Source: CBDDKZ01 sp965230415
GTDB lineage: Bacteria; Bacteroidota; Bacteroidia; Cytophagales; JAAEPT01
Length of the DNA stretch: 64,000 nucleotides
Direction of reading: 5' to 3'
Assembly (NCBI GenBank): GCA_965230415.1
Contig: CBDDKZ010000005.1
Span: 3,348,001 to 3,412,000, forward strand
Part shown: positions 43,651 through 52,987 of the stretch, one piece after another
Numbering within the stretch: position 1 is the first letter of the stretch
Layout of the letters: each line of letters opens with the position of its first letter
Notes under the pieces: generated by a model
Told to the model about the DNA's origin: nothing
The model's database searches: none
Seen by the model: only the letters and a program-made list of their open reading frames with translations
Program-made: the position numbers and the translations under genes

Positions 43651-43814
43651 TTTGTTATAGTAATCTTTTTTGTCCACTGATGTTTCAAAATAGAGCGGTT
43701 AATATTAATTAACATTAGCTTGAAATTCATTATATAAATTAAATCAAAAAATTAGATCTAGTTAATGTACCGGTAGTTCCTTTGTTTTAATTCTCTTACA
43801 AATAATCTCTCAAG

Positions 43815-46800
43815 ATGAAAATTGAATCAATACTAAAACTACTTTTTGTGGCCTGTGTCTTTGCACTGAATGCTGCAACTTCTTTCGCCCAGCAAGTCTG
43901 GATCAACGAAATTCACTATGATAATTCAGGAGCAGATGCCGATGAGGCAGTAGAAATAGCCGGAGAAGCGGGAACAGACCTGACAGGCTGGAGTTTACTC
44001 TTGTACAACGGTAACAATGGAACAGTTTATGACAGTATTGCGCTTTCAGGAATGTTGACAGATCAAACCGATGGTTTTGGCTTTAGCACCGTTTTTCCAA
44101 GTGCTGTACAAAATGGCGCTCCCGACGGAATGGCTCTTGTAGACAATAATGGTCTGGTGATACAATTCCTAAGCTATGAAGGAACGTTTGATGCGACAGA
44201 AGGAGCAGCCAATGGCATGACCAGCGAAGATATTGGTGTTAGCCAATCGAGTGCAGCGCTTGGGTTTTCAATGCAGTTAACCGGTACAGGTAGTAGTTAT
44301 GCCGATTTTATGTGGGATGCCAATCTAGCAAGTACCTACGACGCAGTAAATGAAGGGCAATCATTCTCCGGGAGCGGAGGAAGTGGTGAAGTCTGGATCA
44401 ACGAAATTCACTATGATAATTCAGGAGCAGATGCCGATGAGGCAGTAGAAATAGCCGGAGAAGCGGGAACAGACCTGACAGGCTGGAGTTTACTCTTGTA
44501 CAACGGTAACAATGGAACAGTTTATGACAGTATTGCGCTTTCAGGAACGTTGACAGATCAAACCGATGGCTTTGGCTTTAACACCATTTTTCCAAGTGCT
44601 GTACAAAATGGAGCTCCCGACGGAATGGCTCTTGTAGACAATAATGGTCTGGTGATACAATTCCTAAGCTATGAAGGAACGTTTGATGCGACAGAAGGAG
44701 CAGCCAATGGCATGACCAGCGAAGATATTGGTGTTAGCCAATCGAGCGCAGCGCTTGGGTTTTCAATGCAGTTAACCGGTACAGGTAGCAGTTATGCCGA
44801 TTTTACGTGGGATGCCAATCTAGCAAGTACCTACGACGCAGTAAATGAAGGGCAATCATTCTCCGGGAGCGGAGGAAGTGGTGAAGTCTGGATCAACGAA
44901 ATTCACTATGATAATTCAGGAGCAGATGCCGATGAGGCAGTAGAAATAGCCGGAGAAGCGGGAACGGACCTGACAGGCTGGAGTTTACTCTTGTACAACG
45001 GTAACAATGGAACAGTTTATGACAGTATTGCGCTTTCAGGAACGTTGACAGATCAAACCGATGGCTTTGGCTTTAACACCATTTTTCCAAGTGCTGTACA
45101 AAATGGAGCTCCCGACGGAATGGCTCTTGTAGACAATAATGGTCTGGTGATACAATTCCTAAGCTATGAAGGAACGTTTGATGCGACAGAAGGAGCAGCC
45201 AATGGCATGACCAGCGAAGATATTGGTGTTAGCCAATCGAGCGCAGCGCTTGGGTTTTCAATGCAGTTAACCGGTACAGGTAGCAGTTATGCCGATTTTA
45301 CGTGGGATGCCAATCTAGCAAGTACCTACGACGCAGTAAATGAAGGGCAATCATTCTCCGGGAGCGGAGGAAGTGGTGAAGTCTGGATCAACGAAATTCA
45401 CTATGATAATTCAGGAACAGATGCCGATGAGGCAGTAGAAATAGCCGGAGAAGCGGGAACGGACCTGACGGGCTGGAGTTTACTCTTGTACAACGGTAAT
45501 GATGGATCTTCTTATGACAGCATTGCGCTTTCAGGAACGTTGACAGATCAAACCGACGGATTTGGCTTTAGCACTGTTTTTCCGAGCTCTATACAAAATG
45601 GAGCTCCCGACGGAATGGCTCTTGTAGACAATAATGGTCTGGTCATACAGTTTTTAAGTTATGAAGGTACGTTCGATGCAACAGAAGGAGCAGCCAATGG
45701 CATGACCAGCGAAGATATTGGTGTTAGCCAATCGAGCGCAGCGCTTGGTTTAACATTGCAGCTTATTGGAACAGGAACCGAATATAGTGATTTTACGTGG
45801 TCTGAAAATGTTGCCAGTACGTATGACGCTGTTAACAATGGTCAGAGCTTTGGACAGGTAGTGGGAGGAGACTCGGTTTTTATACATGAAATACAAGGTG
45901 CGACTTTGGTAAGTCCCCTGGAGAATCAAACAGTTACGGTAGAAGGTATTGTGGTTGGAGACTTTCAGACTACGGTTGATGGCTTCTACCTACAGGAAGA
46001 AGATGCTGATGCCGATAGCGATAGCATGACATCTGAAGGTATTTTTATTTATGCCCCTTCAGCTGTTGATGTAAGTGTGGGTGACTTGGTATCAGTTACA
46101 GGAACCGTAACGGAATTCTTCGAATTAACGGAAATTAATAATACAACGTCAATAAATGTGGTTTCAAGTGGTAATCCGTTGCCAACTTCAAGCCCAATAC
46201 AATTACCGGTAGTAGATACAAACTACTTTGAGCGATATGAAGGAATGTTAATTCATGTTGAGCAGGAATTGGTAGTAACCAATGGCTTTTTGCATGGTAG
46301 GGGAGGAGAACTATGGTTATCAGGCGGTGATCGATTATTTCAGCCTACTCAACTGTTTCGTCCCGGAGCAAGCGCAGATTCCCTAGCATTGGCTAACGAG
46401 CTTAATAAATTGATAATTGACGATGCCAGTACAGCGCAAAATCCGGATCCGGTTATTTTCCCTGCACCAGGTTTGAGTTTCAGTAATTATGTAAGAGGAG
46501 GGGCAAGTGTAAATGGAATACAGGGTGTGATGACTTATGCATGGTCTGGTTTCAACTTAAGTGGTAACAGCACTAACGCCTATCGTGTTTACGTTACTGC
46601 TGATCCGGTTTTTTCCAATGCACCCAACCCAAGAACATCCAAGCCTAATATAAGCGAAGAAACATTCAAAATAGCGAGTTTCAACGTGTTAAACTACTTC
46701 AATGGAGACGGACTTGGAGGTGGATTCCCTACTGCCCGTGGAGCTGATAACCTGGATGAGTTCAATCGACAACGCGACAAAATAATTCATGCAATTGATT

Positions 46801-47777
46801 CTATGGATGCCGATATCGTTGGCTTGATGGAAATAGAAAATGATGGCTACGGAGCGCAAAGCGCAATACAAGACCTGGTAAATGGCTTAAATGCACTTGG
46901 TGGTGCTACCTATGCGTTTGTAGATCCAGGTGTTGGAACTATAGGTACTGACCAAATCGCCGTGGGTTTAATTTATAATACCGCAACTGCAGGTTTGACA
47001 GGTTCGGCTGCAATACTTAACAGTATGGTAGATCCGCTTTTCAATGACGATAAGAACAGACCGGCATTGGCGCAGTCCTTTACAGATTTAGCTAGTGGTG
47101 AAATTATTACCATTTGTGTTAATCATTTGAAATCTAAGGGTTCAGATTGTGATGATTTGGGTGATCCGGATTTAGGAGATGGTCAGGGCAATTGTAACGT
47201 AACGCGTACAGAAGCGGCTCAGGCACTGGCAGCATGGCTTGGTACAGATCCAACGAGCAGTGGTAGTCCATACAATATGATTATTGGCGACCTGAACGCT
47301 TATGCCCAGGAAGATCCAATAATCGCACTTGAAGATTCGGGTTATACAAACTTACTTGTAAATGAAGCAGATGGACTTAAAGAATATAGTTATAGTTTTG
47401 ACGGACAGTGGGGAACACTTGATTATGCGATGTCAAATGCGGCACTGGAGGAATTTGTAGTTGGAACTACTTCATGGCATATTAATGCAGATGAAGCTAC
47501 CGCATTAGACTACAATACCGAATTTAAATCTGCAGGTCAAATCATTGATTTTTACAGTACCGATCCTCATCGTGCATCTGATCATGATCCTATTATAGTA
47601 GCATTAAATTTTGAGAATACGCCCGAAGACATTAATCAGGACGGAGTGGTAGATATAGACGATTTCCTTCTCTTATTGGGTAAATTTGGTGAGGCAAATT
47701 GTAATTGCCCAGAAGACATAAACCAGGACGGCATCGTTAATATCGACGATTTCCTACAGTTACTGGCCAAAATGTAG
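43815..47777 (+). CDS. Secreted EEP-family nuclease with four lamin-tail repeats and dockerin-like end
   Basis: A 1320-residue exported protein. Signal peptide ~1-25 (ACVFALNAATSFAQ). Residues ~28-685 are four 165-residue repeats that resemble lamin-tail domains (VWINEIHYDNSGADADEAVE, AGTDLTGWSLLLYNGN). Residues ~688-830 form an OB-like region typical of extracellular nucleases (FIHEIQGATLVSPL). Residues ~948-1270 are an endonuclease/exonuclease/phosphatase domain with FKIASFNVLNYF, VGLMEIENDG, CVNHLKSKGSD, IIGDLNAYAQEDP, GTLDYAMS and ASDHDPIIVAL, all key metal and catalytic positions. The end is a pair of calcium-loop repeats (DINQDGVVDIDDFLLLLGKF; DINQDGIVNIDDFLQLLAKM) like dockerin, and no ordinary T9SS tail follows. 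Likely degrades extracellular DNA for phosphorus and nutrient supply, as ExeM/NucH-type enzymes do. Confidence 0.88.
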   Translation: MKIESILKLLFVACVFALNAATSFAQQVWINEIHYDNSGADADEAVEIAGEAGTDLTGWSLLLYNGNNGTVYDSIALSGMLTDQTDGFGFSTVFPSAVQNGAPDGMALVDNNGLVIQFLSYEGTFDATEGAANGMTSEDIGVSQSSAALGFSMQLTGTGSSYADFMWDANLASTYDAVNEGQSFSGSGGSGEVWINEIHYDNSGADADEAVEIAGEAGTDLTGWSLLLYNGNNGTVYDSIALSGTLTDQTDGFGFNTIFPSAVQNGAPDGMALVDNNGLVIQFLSYEGTFDATEGAANGMTSEDIGVSQSSAALGFSMQLTGTGSSYADFTWDANLASTYDAVNEGQSFSGSGGSGEVWINEIHYDNSGADADEAVEIAGEAGTDLTGWSLLLYNGNNGTVYDSIALSGTLTDQTDGFGFNTIFPSAVQNGAPDGMALVDNNGLVIQFLSYEGTFDATEGAANGMTSEDIGVSQSSAALGFSMQLTGTGSSYADFTWDANLASTYDAVNEGQSFSGSGGSGEVWINEIHYDNSGTDADEAVEIAGEAGTDLTGWSLLLYNGNDGSSYDSIALSGTLTDQTDGFGFSTVFPSSIQNGAPDGMALVDNNGLVIQFLSYEGTFDATEGAANGMTSEDIGVSQSSAALGLTLQLIGTGTEYSDFTWSENVASTYDAVNNGQSFGQVVGGDSVFIHEIQGATLVSPLENQTVTVEGIVVGDFQTTVDGFYLQEEDADADSDSMTSEGIFIYAPSAVDVSVGDLVSVTGTVTEFFELTEINNTTSINVVSSGNPLPTSSPIQLPVVDTNYFERYEGMLIHVEQELVVTNGFLHGRGGELWLSGGDRLFQPTQLFRPGASADSLALANELNKLIIDDASTAQNPDPVIFPAPGLSFSNYVRGGASVNGIQGVMTYAWSGFNLSGNSTNAYRVYVTADPVFSNAPNPRTSKPNISEETFKIASFNVLNYFNGDGLGGGFPTARGADNLDEFNRQRDKIIHAIDSMDADIVGLMEIENDGYGAQSAIQDLVNGLNALGGATYAFVDPGVGTIGTDQIAVGLIYNTATAGLTGSAAILNSMVDPLFNDDKNRPALAQSFTDLASGEIITICVNHLKSKGSDCDDLGDPDLGDGQGNCNVTRTEAAQALAAWLGTDPTSSGSPYNMIIGDLNAYAQEDPIIALEDSGYTNLLVNEADGLKEYSYSFDGQWGTLDYAMSNAALEEFVVGTTSWHINADEATALDYNTEFKSAGQIIDFYSTDPHRASDHDPIIVALNFENTPEDINQDGVVDIDDFLLLLGKFGEANCNCPEDINQDGIVNIDDFLQLLAKM
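43896..45860 (+). repeat. Four tandem 495-bp coding repeats
   Basis: Units start at 43896, 44391, 44886 and 45381 with GTCTGGATCAACGAAATTC and are spaced exactly 495 bases. Units 1-3 differ at only a handful of bases (2 and 3 are nearly identical, e.g. AACAGACC versus AACGGACC), and unit 4 diverges in its second half. Each codes for one 165-residue lamin-tail-like module. Confidence 0.95.
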
Positions 47778-47811
47778 ACGAAAATCTTTAATTTTTTGAT
47801 AATTGAATGAG

Positions 47812-47845
47812 AGGCAGCCTTATATTAGGCTGCCTTTTGTTTTTA
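47812..47845 (+). terminator. Terminator after the nuclease gene
   Basis: AGGCAGCCT, loop TATATT, AGGCTGCCT, then TTTGTTTTT: a 9-bp perfect stem. Confidence 0.88.
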
Positions 47846-47899
47846 ATTTCTACTTAAAGAAGATATACTTAGGAGCTCCAATTTACGTTCTTTTTTAAG

Positions 47900-47907
47900 T
47901 ATATTTG
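47900..47907 (+). promoter_or_regulatory. -7 element before the repeat protein gene at 47972
   Basis: TATATTTG matches TAnnTTTG, giving a leader of about 60 bases. No TTG at the standard distance. Confidence 0.35.
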
Positions 47908-47971
47908 TTCCATTCAATAAGTTCAGATCTTAAATAAGGATTAGTCTCTGCTTAAATTTCAAGGGGATTGT

Positions 47972-49069
47972 ATGAGGATTATATTGCTGGTATTTCTATT
48001 TATTAACCTGGTATGTACGAGTTTTTCGCAAGACATAATGGCTTTTGGCAGAGTGCAAGGAACTGCAATTAAGGTTTTTGACAGCGGTCAAATTCGTTCA
48101 TTTTCCTGGGACGGCAGGCAAAATATTAGAGGAGGAGGTACCGGCGTCTTCTTTTTCGATAATCCGGGTTTTTTGAGATTGTACAGTAATGGTGAATTTT
48201 ACAACACCAAAATTAATGTGAATCAAAGCTTTTGGGCAACCGATTACCTAAACGTTTATAAAAGCGCCCAGGGTTTGCGTATATTAGAAAAAAAGCAGTT
48301 AAAGGTATTAACCAATTGGGCATCCAAAGTGGTGGTTGGTGATTCACTTCTTGCGTATACAGAGCCAACAACAAATGAGTATAACGTATACTATCAGAAC
48401 AATCTGATAAATTTAGAACCTAATATCGGTGGTAATTTATTATGGCAAAACGCTACGGATAATATACTGGCATATGTTGATGTGAATGAAAATCTTAAAG
48501 TGTTCTGGCAGGGCGAATTGACAGAGCTGACCATGCAGTATAAGCCGAGATCTATCAAAATAGGACTTAACACACTGGCTTATTTTGATGATATCAATAG
48601 TGTATTTCACCTTTTTTACAAAGGGGAAATGCACGAATTGGAATCTTTTGAACCACAAAAATTTTATGTTGGTGACGACTTCCTGGCATATGTGGACAAT
48701 GATCAGAATTTCAAAGTATATTATCAGGGAAAGTTGGCTTTACAGAAAGAAATTCTGCCTATGCATGTCCGTGTTACCGATCATATAATGACTTTTTCAT
48801 TCCTGGGAGATTTTTACGTGGTTTATAAGGGAAGATTACATTTGCTTGAAAAGGGCTTTATTCCTGAAGATCTTAAAATTGATTATAAGCAACTGGTGTA
48901 TAAAGATCGCTATGGCTACCTGAAGCAATTTATAGGAGGCGAGTTAAGCACTATACTCAATAGTGTGGTTGAGAGTTTTGACGTGAAGGGAAATGTGGTG
49001 GCAGCCAATTTTGGTATGAACTATGTTGATTTTTATTGGAAAAATAAGTGGTACAAATCAGGTTATTGA
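47972..49069 (+). CDS. Exported repeat protein of unknown function
   Basis: A 365-residue protein with a signal peptide (MRIILLVFLFINLVCTSFSQ). The mature part is built of about nine or ten degenerate repeats of 35-43 residues with the pattern L-A-Y-x-D-x5-hydrophobic-K-V-Y/F-aromatic-x-G-x-L, for example LAYVDVNENLKVFWQGELTEL, LAYFDDINSVFHLFYKGEMH and LAYVDNDQNFKVYYQGKL. This resembles a beta-propeller or related all-beta repeat, but I cannot name a family. There is no lipobox and no T9SS tail, so a periplasmic location is likely. It stands alone, 116 bases before the leucine dehydrogenase gene. Confidence 0.6.
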   Translation: MRIILLVFLFINLVCTSFSQDIMAFGRVQGTAIKVFDSGQIRSFSWDGRQNIRGGGTGVFFFDNPGFLRLYSNGEFYNTKINVNQSFWATDYLNVYKSAQGLRILEKKQLKVLTNWASKVVVGDSLLAYTEPTTNEYNVYYQNNLINLEPNIGGNLLWQNATDNILAYVDVNENLKVFWQGELTELTMQYKPRSIKIGLNTLAYFDDINSVFHLFYKGEMHELESFEPQKFYVGDDFLAYVDNDQNFKVYYQGKLALQKEILPMHVRVTDHIMTFSFLGDFYVVYKGRLHLLEKGFIPEDLKIDYKQLVYKDRYGYLKQFIGGELSTILNSVVESFDVKGNVVAANFGMNYVDFYWKNKWYKSGY

Positions 49070-49185
49070 CTAATTTTATTTGAACTCACCGTTGATACTT
49101 ATCAAAAGCATCAAGTTATTCCTTTTTATTGCAATCATTTTTTCTTTTTGATCGTTAATAATAATTAGGAGTTATCAATGATTTT

Positions 49186-50247
49186 ATGTCTACACTTAAA
49201 CAAATGAATGATATGGGTCATGAGCAGGTTGTTTTTTGCTCAGATTCTTCACTAGGCTTAAAAGCAATAATTGCGATTCACAATACGAGTTTAGGGCCAT
49301 CTCTGGGAGGGGTGAGGATGTGGCCATATGAAAGTGAAGAAAATGCGCTGAACGACGTGCTGCGTTTATCAAAAGGCATGACTTATAAAGCGGCTGTTTC
49401 AGGTCTCTCACTTGGAGGCGGTAAGGCAGTAATAATAGGAGATCCTCGGCAGCTGAAAAATGAACAGTTTATGAGGCGTTTTGGCGAGTTTGTGGATAGC
49501 TTGGGTGGAAAGTATATTACAGCCGAAGATGTGAATATGACAGTTGCAGACATGAAGTGGGTGGCTCAGTCTACCAAGCATGTAACAGGTCTCCCCGAAG
49601 AAGCAGGCGGAAGTGGAGACCCTTCACCAGTGACAGCATATACTACTTATTTAGGTATGAAAGCCAGCTGTAAGAAAGCTTTCGGCAGCGATTCCCTTCA
49701 TAATAAAAAAGTGTTAGTACAAGGAGTTGGTAATGTTGGTAGCAATTTATTAAGCTTATTACATCAAGAAGGTGCTCAATTGTATATTTCGGACCTCAAT
49801 GAATCCAAAGTCGCGTCGGTATTGAAAGCCTATAATGCTAAGTTCGTGAGCTTGAAAGAGACCTATGAGGCCGATGTTGATGTTTATGCTCCTTGTGCCC
49901 TGGGTGCAACAATTAACGATAACACAATTCCGGTTTTGAAGTGTAAAGTAATAGCGGGAGCCGCTAATAATCAGCTTTTGGATGAAACTGTCCATGGCAA
50001 TATGTTATTGCAGAGAGGGATTGTGCACGCTCCGGATTTTCTAATAAATTCAGGAGGGCTGATAAATGTATATGCGGAATATAAGAAGAGATCTCCGGAA
50101 CAGGTCAAAGAAGATACGCAATTTGTTTACAACAAAACACTTGAAATATTGAATGAAGCAGAGCGATTAAATCAACCTCCTCAATTAATAGCAATACATC
50201 AAGCAGAAAAAAGAATAGAAGATTCTGAAAATGTCTCAGCGAGTTAA
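49186..50247 (+). CDS. Leucine/valine dehydrogenase (Glu/Leu/Phe/Val dehydrogenase family)
   Basis: NAD-dependent oxidative deamination of branched-chain amino acids; cytosolic. The 353 residues match the leucine-dehydrogenase branch rather than the ~450-residue glutamate dehydrogenases. Substrate loop LGPSLGGVRMWPY near residue 35, catalytic Lys in SGLSLGGGKAVIIG near residue 74, the Asp-containing TAEDVNMTVADM near 112, and the Rossmann motif VLVQGVGNVGSNLLS near 176 are all visible, with GAANNQLLD late on. It overlaps the HMG-CoA lyase gene by 17 bases, tying the first and last steps of leucine breakdown together. Leucine versus valine preference cannot be decided from sequence alone. Confidence 0.88.
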   Translation: MSTLKQMNDMGHEQVVFCSDSSLGLKAIIAIHNTSLGPSLGGVRMWPYESEENALNDVLRLSKGMTYKAAVSGLSLGGGKAVIIGDPRQLKNEQFMRRFGEFVDSLGGKYITAEDVNMTVADMKWVAQSTKHVTGLPEEAGGSGDPSPVTAYTTYLGMKASCKKAFGSDSLHNKKVLVQGVGNVGSNLLSLLHQEGAQLYISDLNESKVASVLKAYNAKFVSLKETYEADVDVYAPCALGATINDNTIPVLKCKVIAGAANNQLLDETVHGNMLLQRGIVHAPDFLINSGGLINVYAEYKKRSPEQVKEDTQFVYNKTLEILNEAERLNQPPQLIAIHQAEKRIEDSENVSAS

Positions 50248-51094
50248 AATAGTAGAGTGTCCTCGTGATGCTATGCAGGGAATAGATCATTTTATTCCCA
50301 GCGATACAAAAGTGCAATATATGAATGCCTTGTTGGAAGCCAATTTTGATGTGTTAGACTTTGGGAGTTTCGTATCACCAAAGGCTATTCCTCAAATGAG
50401 CGATACGGCAGAAGTGTTAAGTAAACTTGATTTAAGCAATAGCAAAACCAAATTACTCGCCATTGTGGCAAACGAACGCGGAGCATTGGAAGCTATTAAG
50501 TATCCCGAAATAAAGTATTTAGGATTCCCCTTGTCAATTTCGGAAACCTTTCAAATGCGAAATACCGGGAAATCAGTAAGCGAAGGAATTGAGCTGGTTC
50601 GACGCTTACAGGAATTGGTACATGAAAACAATAAAGAGCTAGTGATATATATATCGATGGCTTTCGGAAATCCGTATCAGGAAGATTATAGTGTTCAGAA
50701 GGTTATTGATATGACCGGGACATTACAAGATTTCGGTGTCAGCATAGTTTCTATTTCCGATACGATAGGTAGTGCCAGTCCACATGATATTAAACATGTT
50801 TTAGCTGAAGTATTACGTACGTATCCTGATGTTGAAATAGGTGCTCATCTACATGCAAATCCTATGAACGCGAAAGCAAAAATACAAGCCGTTTTCAACG
50901 CGAACTGTTTTCGCATTGATGGCGCTTTAAAAGGGTATGGGGGTTGCCCTATGGCAAAGGACGAACTCACCGGGAATATTCCCACAGAGCTGATCATGGA
51001 ATGCATAGCAGGAAACGAGCTGCTACATGACGTCGACGTTGATAAGTTTCTACATGCTATTTCTCTTACCGATGAGGTAATGAAGGGGACTTAG
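50231..51094 (+). CDS. mvaB: Hydroxymethylglutaryl-CoA lyase
   Basis: Splits HMG-CoA to acetyl-CoA and acetoacetate, the last step of leucine catabolism. The 287-residue TIM barrel has the usual length. Near the N-terminus VECPRDAMQG supplies the conserved Arg-Asp pair (consensus GPRDGLQ), HLHANPMNAKA supplies metal-binding His residues, and GCPMAKDELTGN near residue 237 holds the catalytic Cys of the family signature. The pair with the leucine dehydrogenase gene, overlapping by 17 bases, supports this over isopropylmalate or homocitrate synthases, which are longer. The stop overlaps the convergent SRAP gene by 4 bases. Confidence 0.88.
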   Translation: MSQRVKIVECPRDAMQGIDHFIPSDTKVQYMNALLEANFDVLDFGSFVSPKAIPQMSDTAEVLSKLDLSNSKTKLLAIVANERGALEAIKYPEIKYLGFPLSISETFQMRNTGKSVSEGIELVRRLQELVHENNKELVIYISMAFGNPYQEDYSVQKVIDMTGTLQDFGVSIVSISDTIGSASPHDIKHVLAEVLRTYPDVEIGAHLHANPMNAKAKIQAVFNANCFRIDGALKGYGGCPMAKDELTGNIPTELIMECIAGNELLHDVDVDKFLHAISLTDEVMKGT

Positions 51095-51795
51095 TCAAAC
51101 AAACTTAAAGTTTCACCCGGAATATTTGTGTTTTCTTCTTTGATGACGTTGATATTATTAACCGTTGTATCATTTACGAAATCAGCTACTTTGAAAATCT
51201 TTAATTCTTCCGGCTCATAAGGTTTGAGCAGTGCCGAAAGTTTTTCTGGTTTAACTTTATCTTCAAGCCATTTTTTTTCAACAGAGGGAGCCAGTATGGC
51301 TGGCATGCGGTCGTTAAAAGGACTTACTACCGAATTGGCATCGGTGGTGATAATTGTAAAAGTCTTAAAAATTGATGATTCTTCTTCTCCTTCTACCTTC
51401 CATTCGTCCCAGAGACCGGCTATTGCAAAAGCCTGACCACTTTTCAATTCAACTCTATATGGAATATGCTGTCCATTGCTCGAATCCCACACAAAGAAAC
51501 CGTCTGCAGGAATAATACATCTCTTACTTGCCAATAAATCACAGAAAGGAGATTTTATGTGCAAGGTTCTTGCTCGTGCATTAATAAGCTTGTCGCCGAT
51601 AAGTGGGTCTTTTGAGTTATATGGTATTAAGCCCCATTGATATAAAACAATCCTGTTTTCATTTTCATTGGTAATCACCGGCATTTGTTGCCCTTGAGAA
51701 CCATTGTAAATAGGAGTATAATTAGCTGGTGCCGCAGCTTCAAATCTTTCTGATAATTTAATTTTTGGTAAGCAGATAGAAAATCGGTTTATCAT
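51091..51795 (-). CDS. SRAP (YedK/HMCES-like) protein lacking catalytic residues
   Basis: A 234-residue member of the SOS-response-associated peptidase fold (PF02586), whose active members form a Cys2 crosslink with abasic sites in single-stranded DNA. The fold's motifs are recognisable: QWGLIPYN, LINARARTL, RCIIPADGFFVW, AFAIAGLWDEWK, TIITTDANSV and DRMPAIL. Key positions are changed: Cys2 is Ile (MINRFSI, ATG verified at 51795-51793), the Glu in ADGF-x-E-W is Val102, and the His before DRMP is Asn161; Asn72 in NARA is kept. So it is probably not an abasic-site crosslinker, though it may still bind DNA. Monocistronic, convergent with HMG-CoA lyase. Confidence 0.82.
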   Translation of the reverse strand: MINRFSICLPKIKLSERFEAAAPANYTPIYNGSQGQQMPVITNENENRIVLYQWGLIPYNSKDPLIGDKLINARARTLHIKSPFCDLLASKRCIIPADGFFVWDSSNGQHIPYRVELKSGQAFAIAGLWDEWKVEGEEESSIFKTFTIITTDANSVVSPFNDRMPAILAPSVEKKWLEDKVKPEKLSALLKPYEPEELKIFKVADFVNDTTVNNINVIKEENTNIPGETLSLFD

Positions 51796-51971
51796 ATATC
51801 ACGGTAATATTTACTCAAATATACGATGTTATCGCCTCATTTTTTTCTAATTCATAGAATATCTGTATTGCAGGTATCAAAAAATACACTTGAAAGATAT
51901 TATTGAAACCATGATCCGGGCATTTATAAAACCCGGGTTAATCACAAAAAGGCAGGATGTCCGATGTGTTT

Positions 51972-52982
51972 TTAAGGAATATAGAAGTCGAACTCGATAT
52001 CTTTCATACATTTAAAATGTCCTTTTGGGCATTTATCATGACCTATTTTGGAGCAAGGCCTGCACCCTAATTTATTGTTTTCGAATATGGTGAATTTAGT
52101 TTGATAGGGATACATGCCGAAATAAGGAGTTGTGTTGCCCCAAATGCTAAAAGTATTCTTTTTAAAAGCAGCGGCAACATGCATTAATCCTGTGTCATGT
52201 GTAAATACAGCAATTGAATCTCTAATGACAGAGGCACTTTGATTAAAATTAAATTTTCCTACGCCATTAAAAATAACGGCCTTTTTGTTCAATTCTTTTT
52301 TAAGCTCTTCCTCTGTAATACGAGACTGTTGAGGTTTAAAGAAAGCTTCAATCTCTTCGGCAACTGCAGCATCTTCTTTTCCTCCCAAGAGAACAATAGG
52401 TCTGTTAATTCTGTCGCAAAGCTCAATCAACTTCTCAGTAGGCAGCCTTTTTGTGAAGAGTTGCCCACCTATTGCGAGTGCTACATATTTTTTTCTATGA
52501 GTTTCAGGTAGCCAGCTATTTTCAACTTCATCTTTTTCGGGAATGAAATAGTCCAGGCCTTCATCGTCGTTAACCACACCAAGCTTTTCTACCGTTTGCA
52601 TATACCTGTCCACAATATGAATGTTAGGCATGAGGTTAATTTTGAATTTTACGTAAAGAAATTTTCTGAAATTTAGCTTATTTAATGTGAAAGAGGGAAC
52701 CTTAAGGGTTCTTTTGATAATGAGCGTTTTTAAGTTGTTGTGGAGATCAATGACATAATCAAAACCTTCTTTTTTTAGTTCTTTTTTGAATTTATTAAGG
52801 TCATTCTCCAAGTACCAGCGGCGGTCTATATAGGGATTGTTTTCAAGCAAAAAACGGTTGTTGATTTTTGTGGCATAGTGTATTTCAACATTTTCGAGTT
52901 GTTTCTTAAGGCAACGTATAACCGGACTTGTTAACACAATGTCGCCAATAGAAGAAAATCGAAGGATCAGTATTTTAGTCAT
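51972..52982 (-). CDS. Glycosyltransferase family 9 (heptosyltransferase-like)
   Basis: Predicted transfer of a heptose or similar sugar from a nucleotide-sugar donor to lipopolysaccharide core on the cytosolic face of the inner membrane. It has 336 residues. The N-terminal GT-B fold begins ILILRFSSIGDIVLTSPVIR, the GT9 hallmark, and the C-terminal donor-binding half has GGKEDAAVAEEI and VFTHDTGLMHVAAA near residue 258, followed by SIWGNTTPY. A Cys-rich tail (GCRPCSKIGHDKCPKGHFKC) is a common extra in Bacteroidota members. It starts 5 bases downstream of the polX stop and is likely co-transcribed with it. The acceptor is unknown. Confidence 0.88.
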   Translation of the reverse strand: MTKILILRFSSIGDIVLTSPVIRCLKKQLENVEIHYATKINNRFLLENNPYIDRRWYLENDLNKFKKELKKEGFDYVIDLHNNLKTLIIKRTLKVPSFTLNKLNFRKFLYVKFKINLMPNIHIVDRYMQTVEKLGVVNDDEGLDYFIPEKDEVENSWLPETHRKKYVALAIGGQLFTKRLPTEKLIELCDRINRPIVLLGGKEDAAVAEEIEAFFKPQQSRITEEELKKELNKKAVIFNGVGKFNFNQSASVIRDSIAVFTHDTGLMHVAAAFKKNTFSIWGNTTPYFGMYPYQTKFTIFENNKLGCRPCSKIGHDKCPKGHFKCMKDIEFDFYIP

Positions 52983-52987
52983 CCGGA

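Noticed and set aside
43700..43720. AT-rich dyad GTTAAT/ATTAAC
   Set aside because: It is not an exact palindrome and such A+T-rich near-dyads are common in the window.
43896..45860. CRISPR-like or mobile repeat array
   Set aside because: Repeats are 495 bp, contiguous, in one reading frame and encode protein domains; there are no spacers.
51895..51965. Terminator after the glycosyltransferase gene (CCGGG/CCCGG hairpin)
   Set aside because: The stem is only about 5 bp with an 11-base loop and no T-run on the minus strand.
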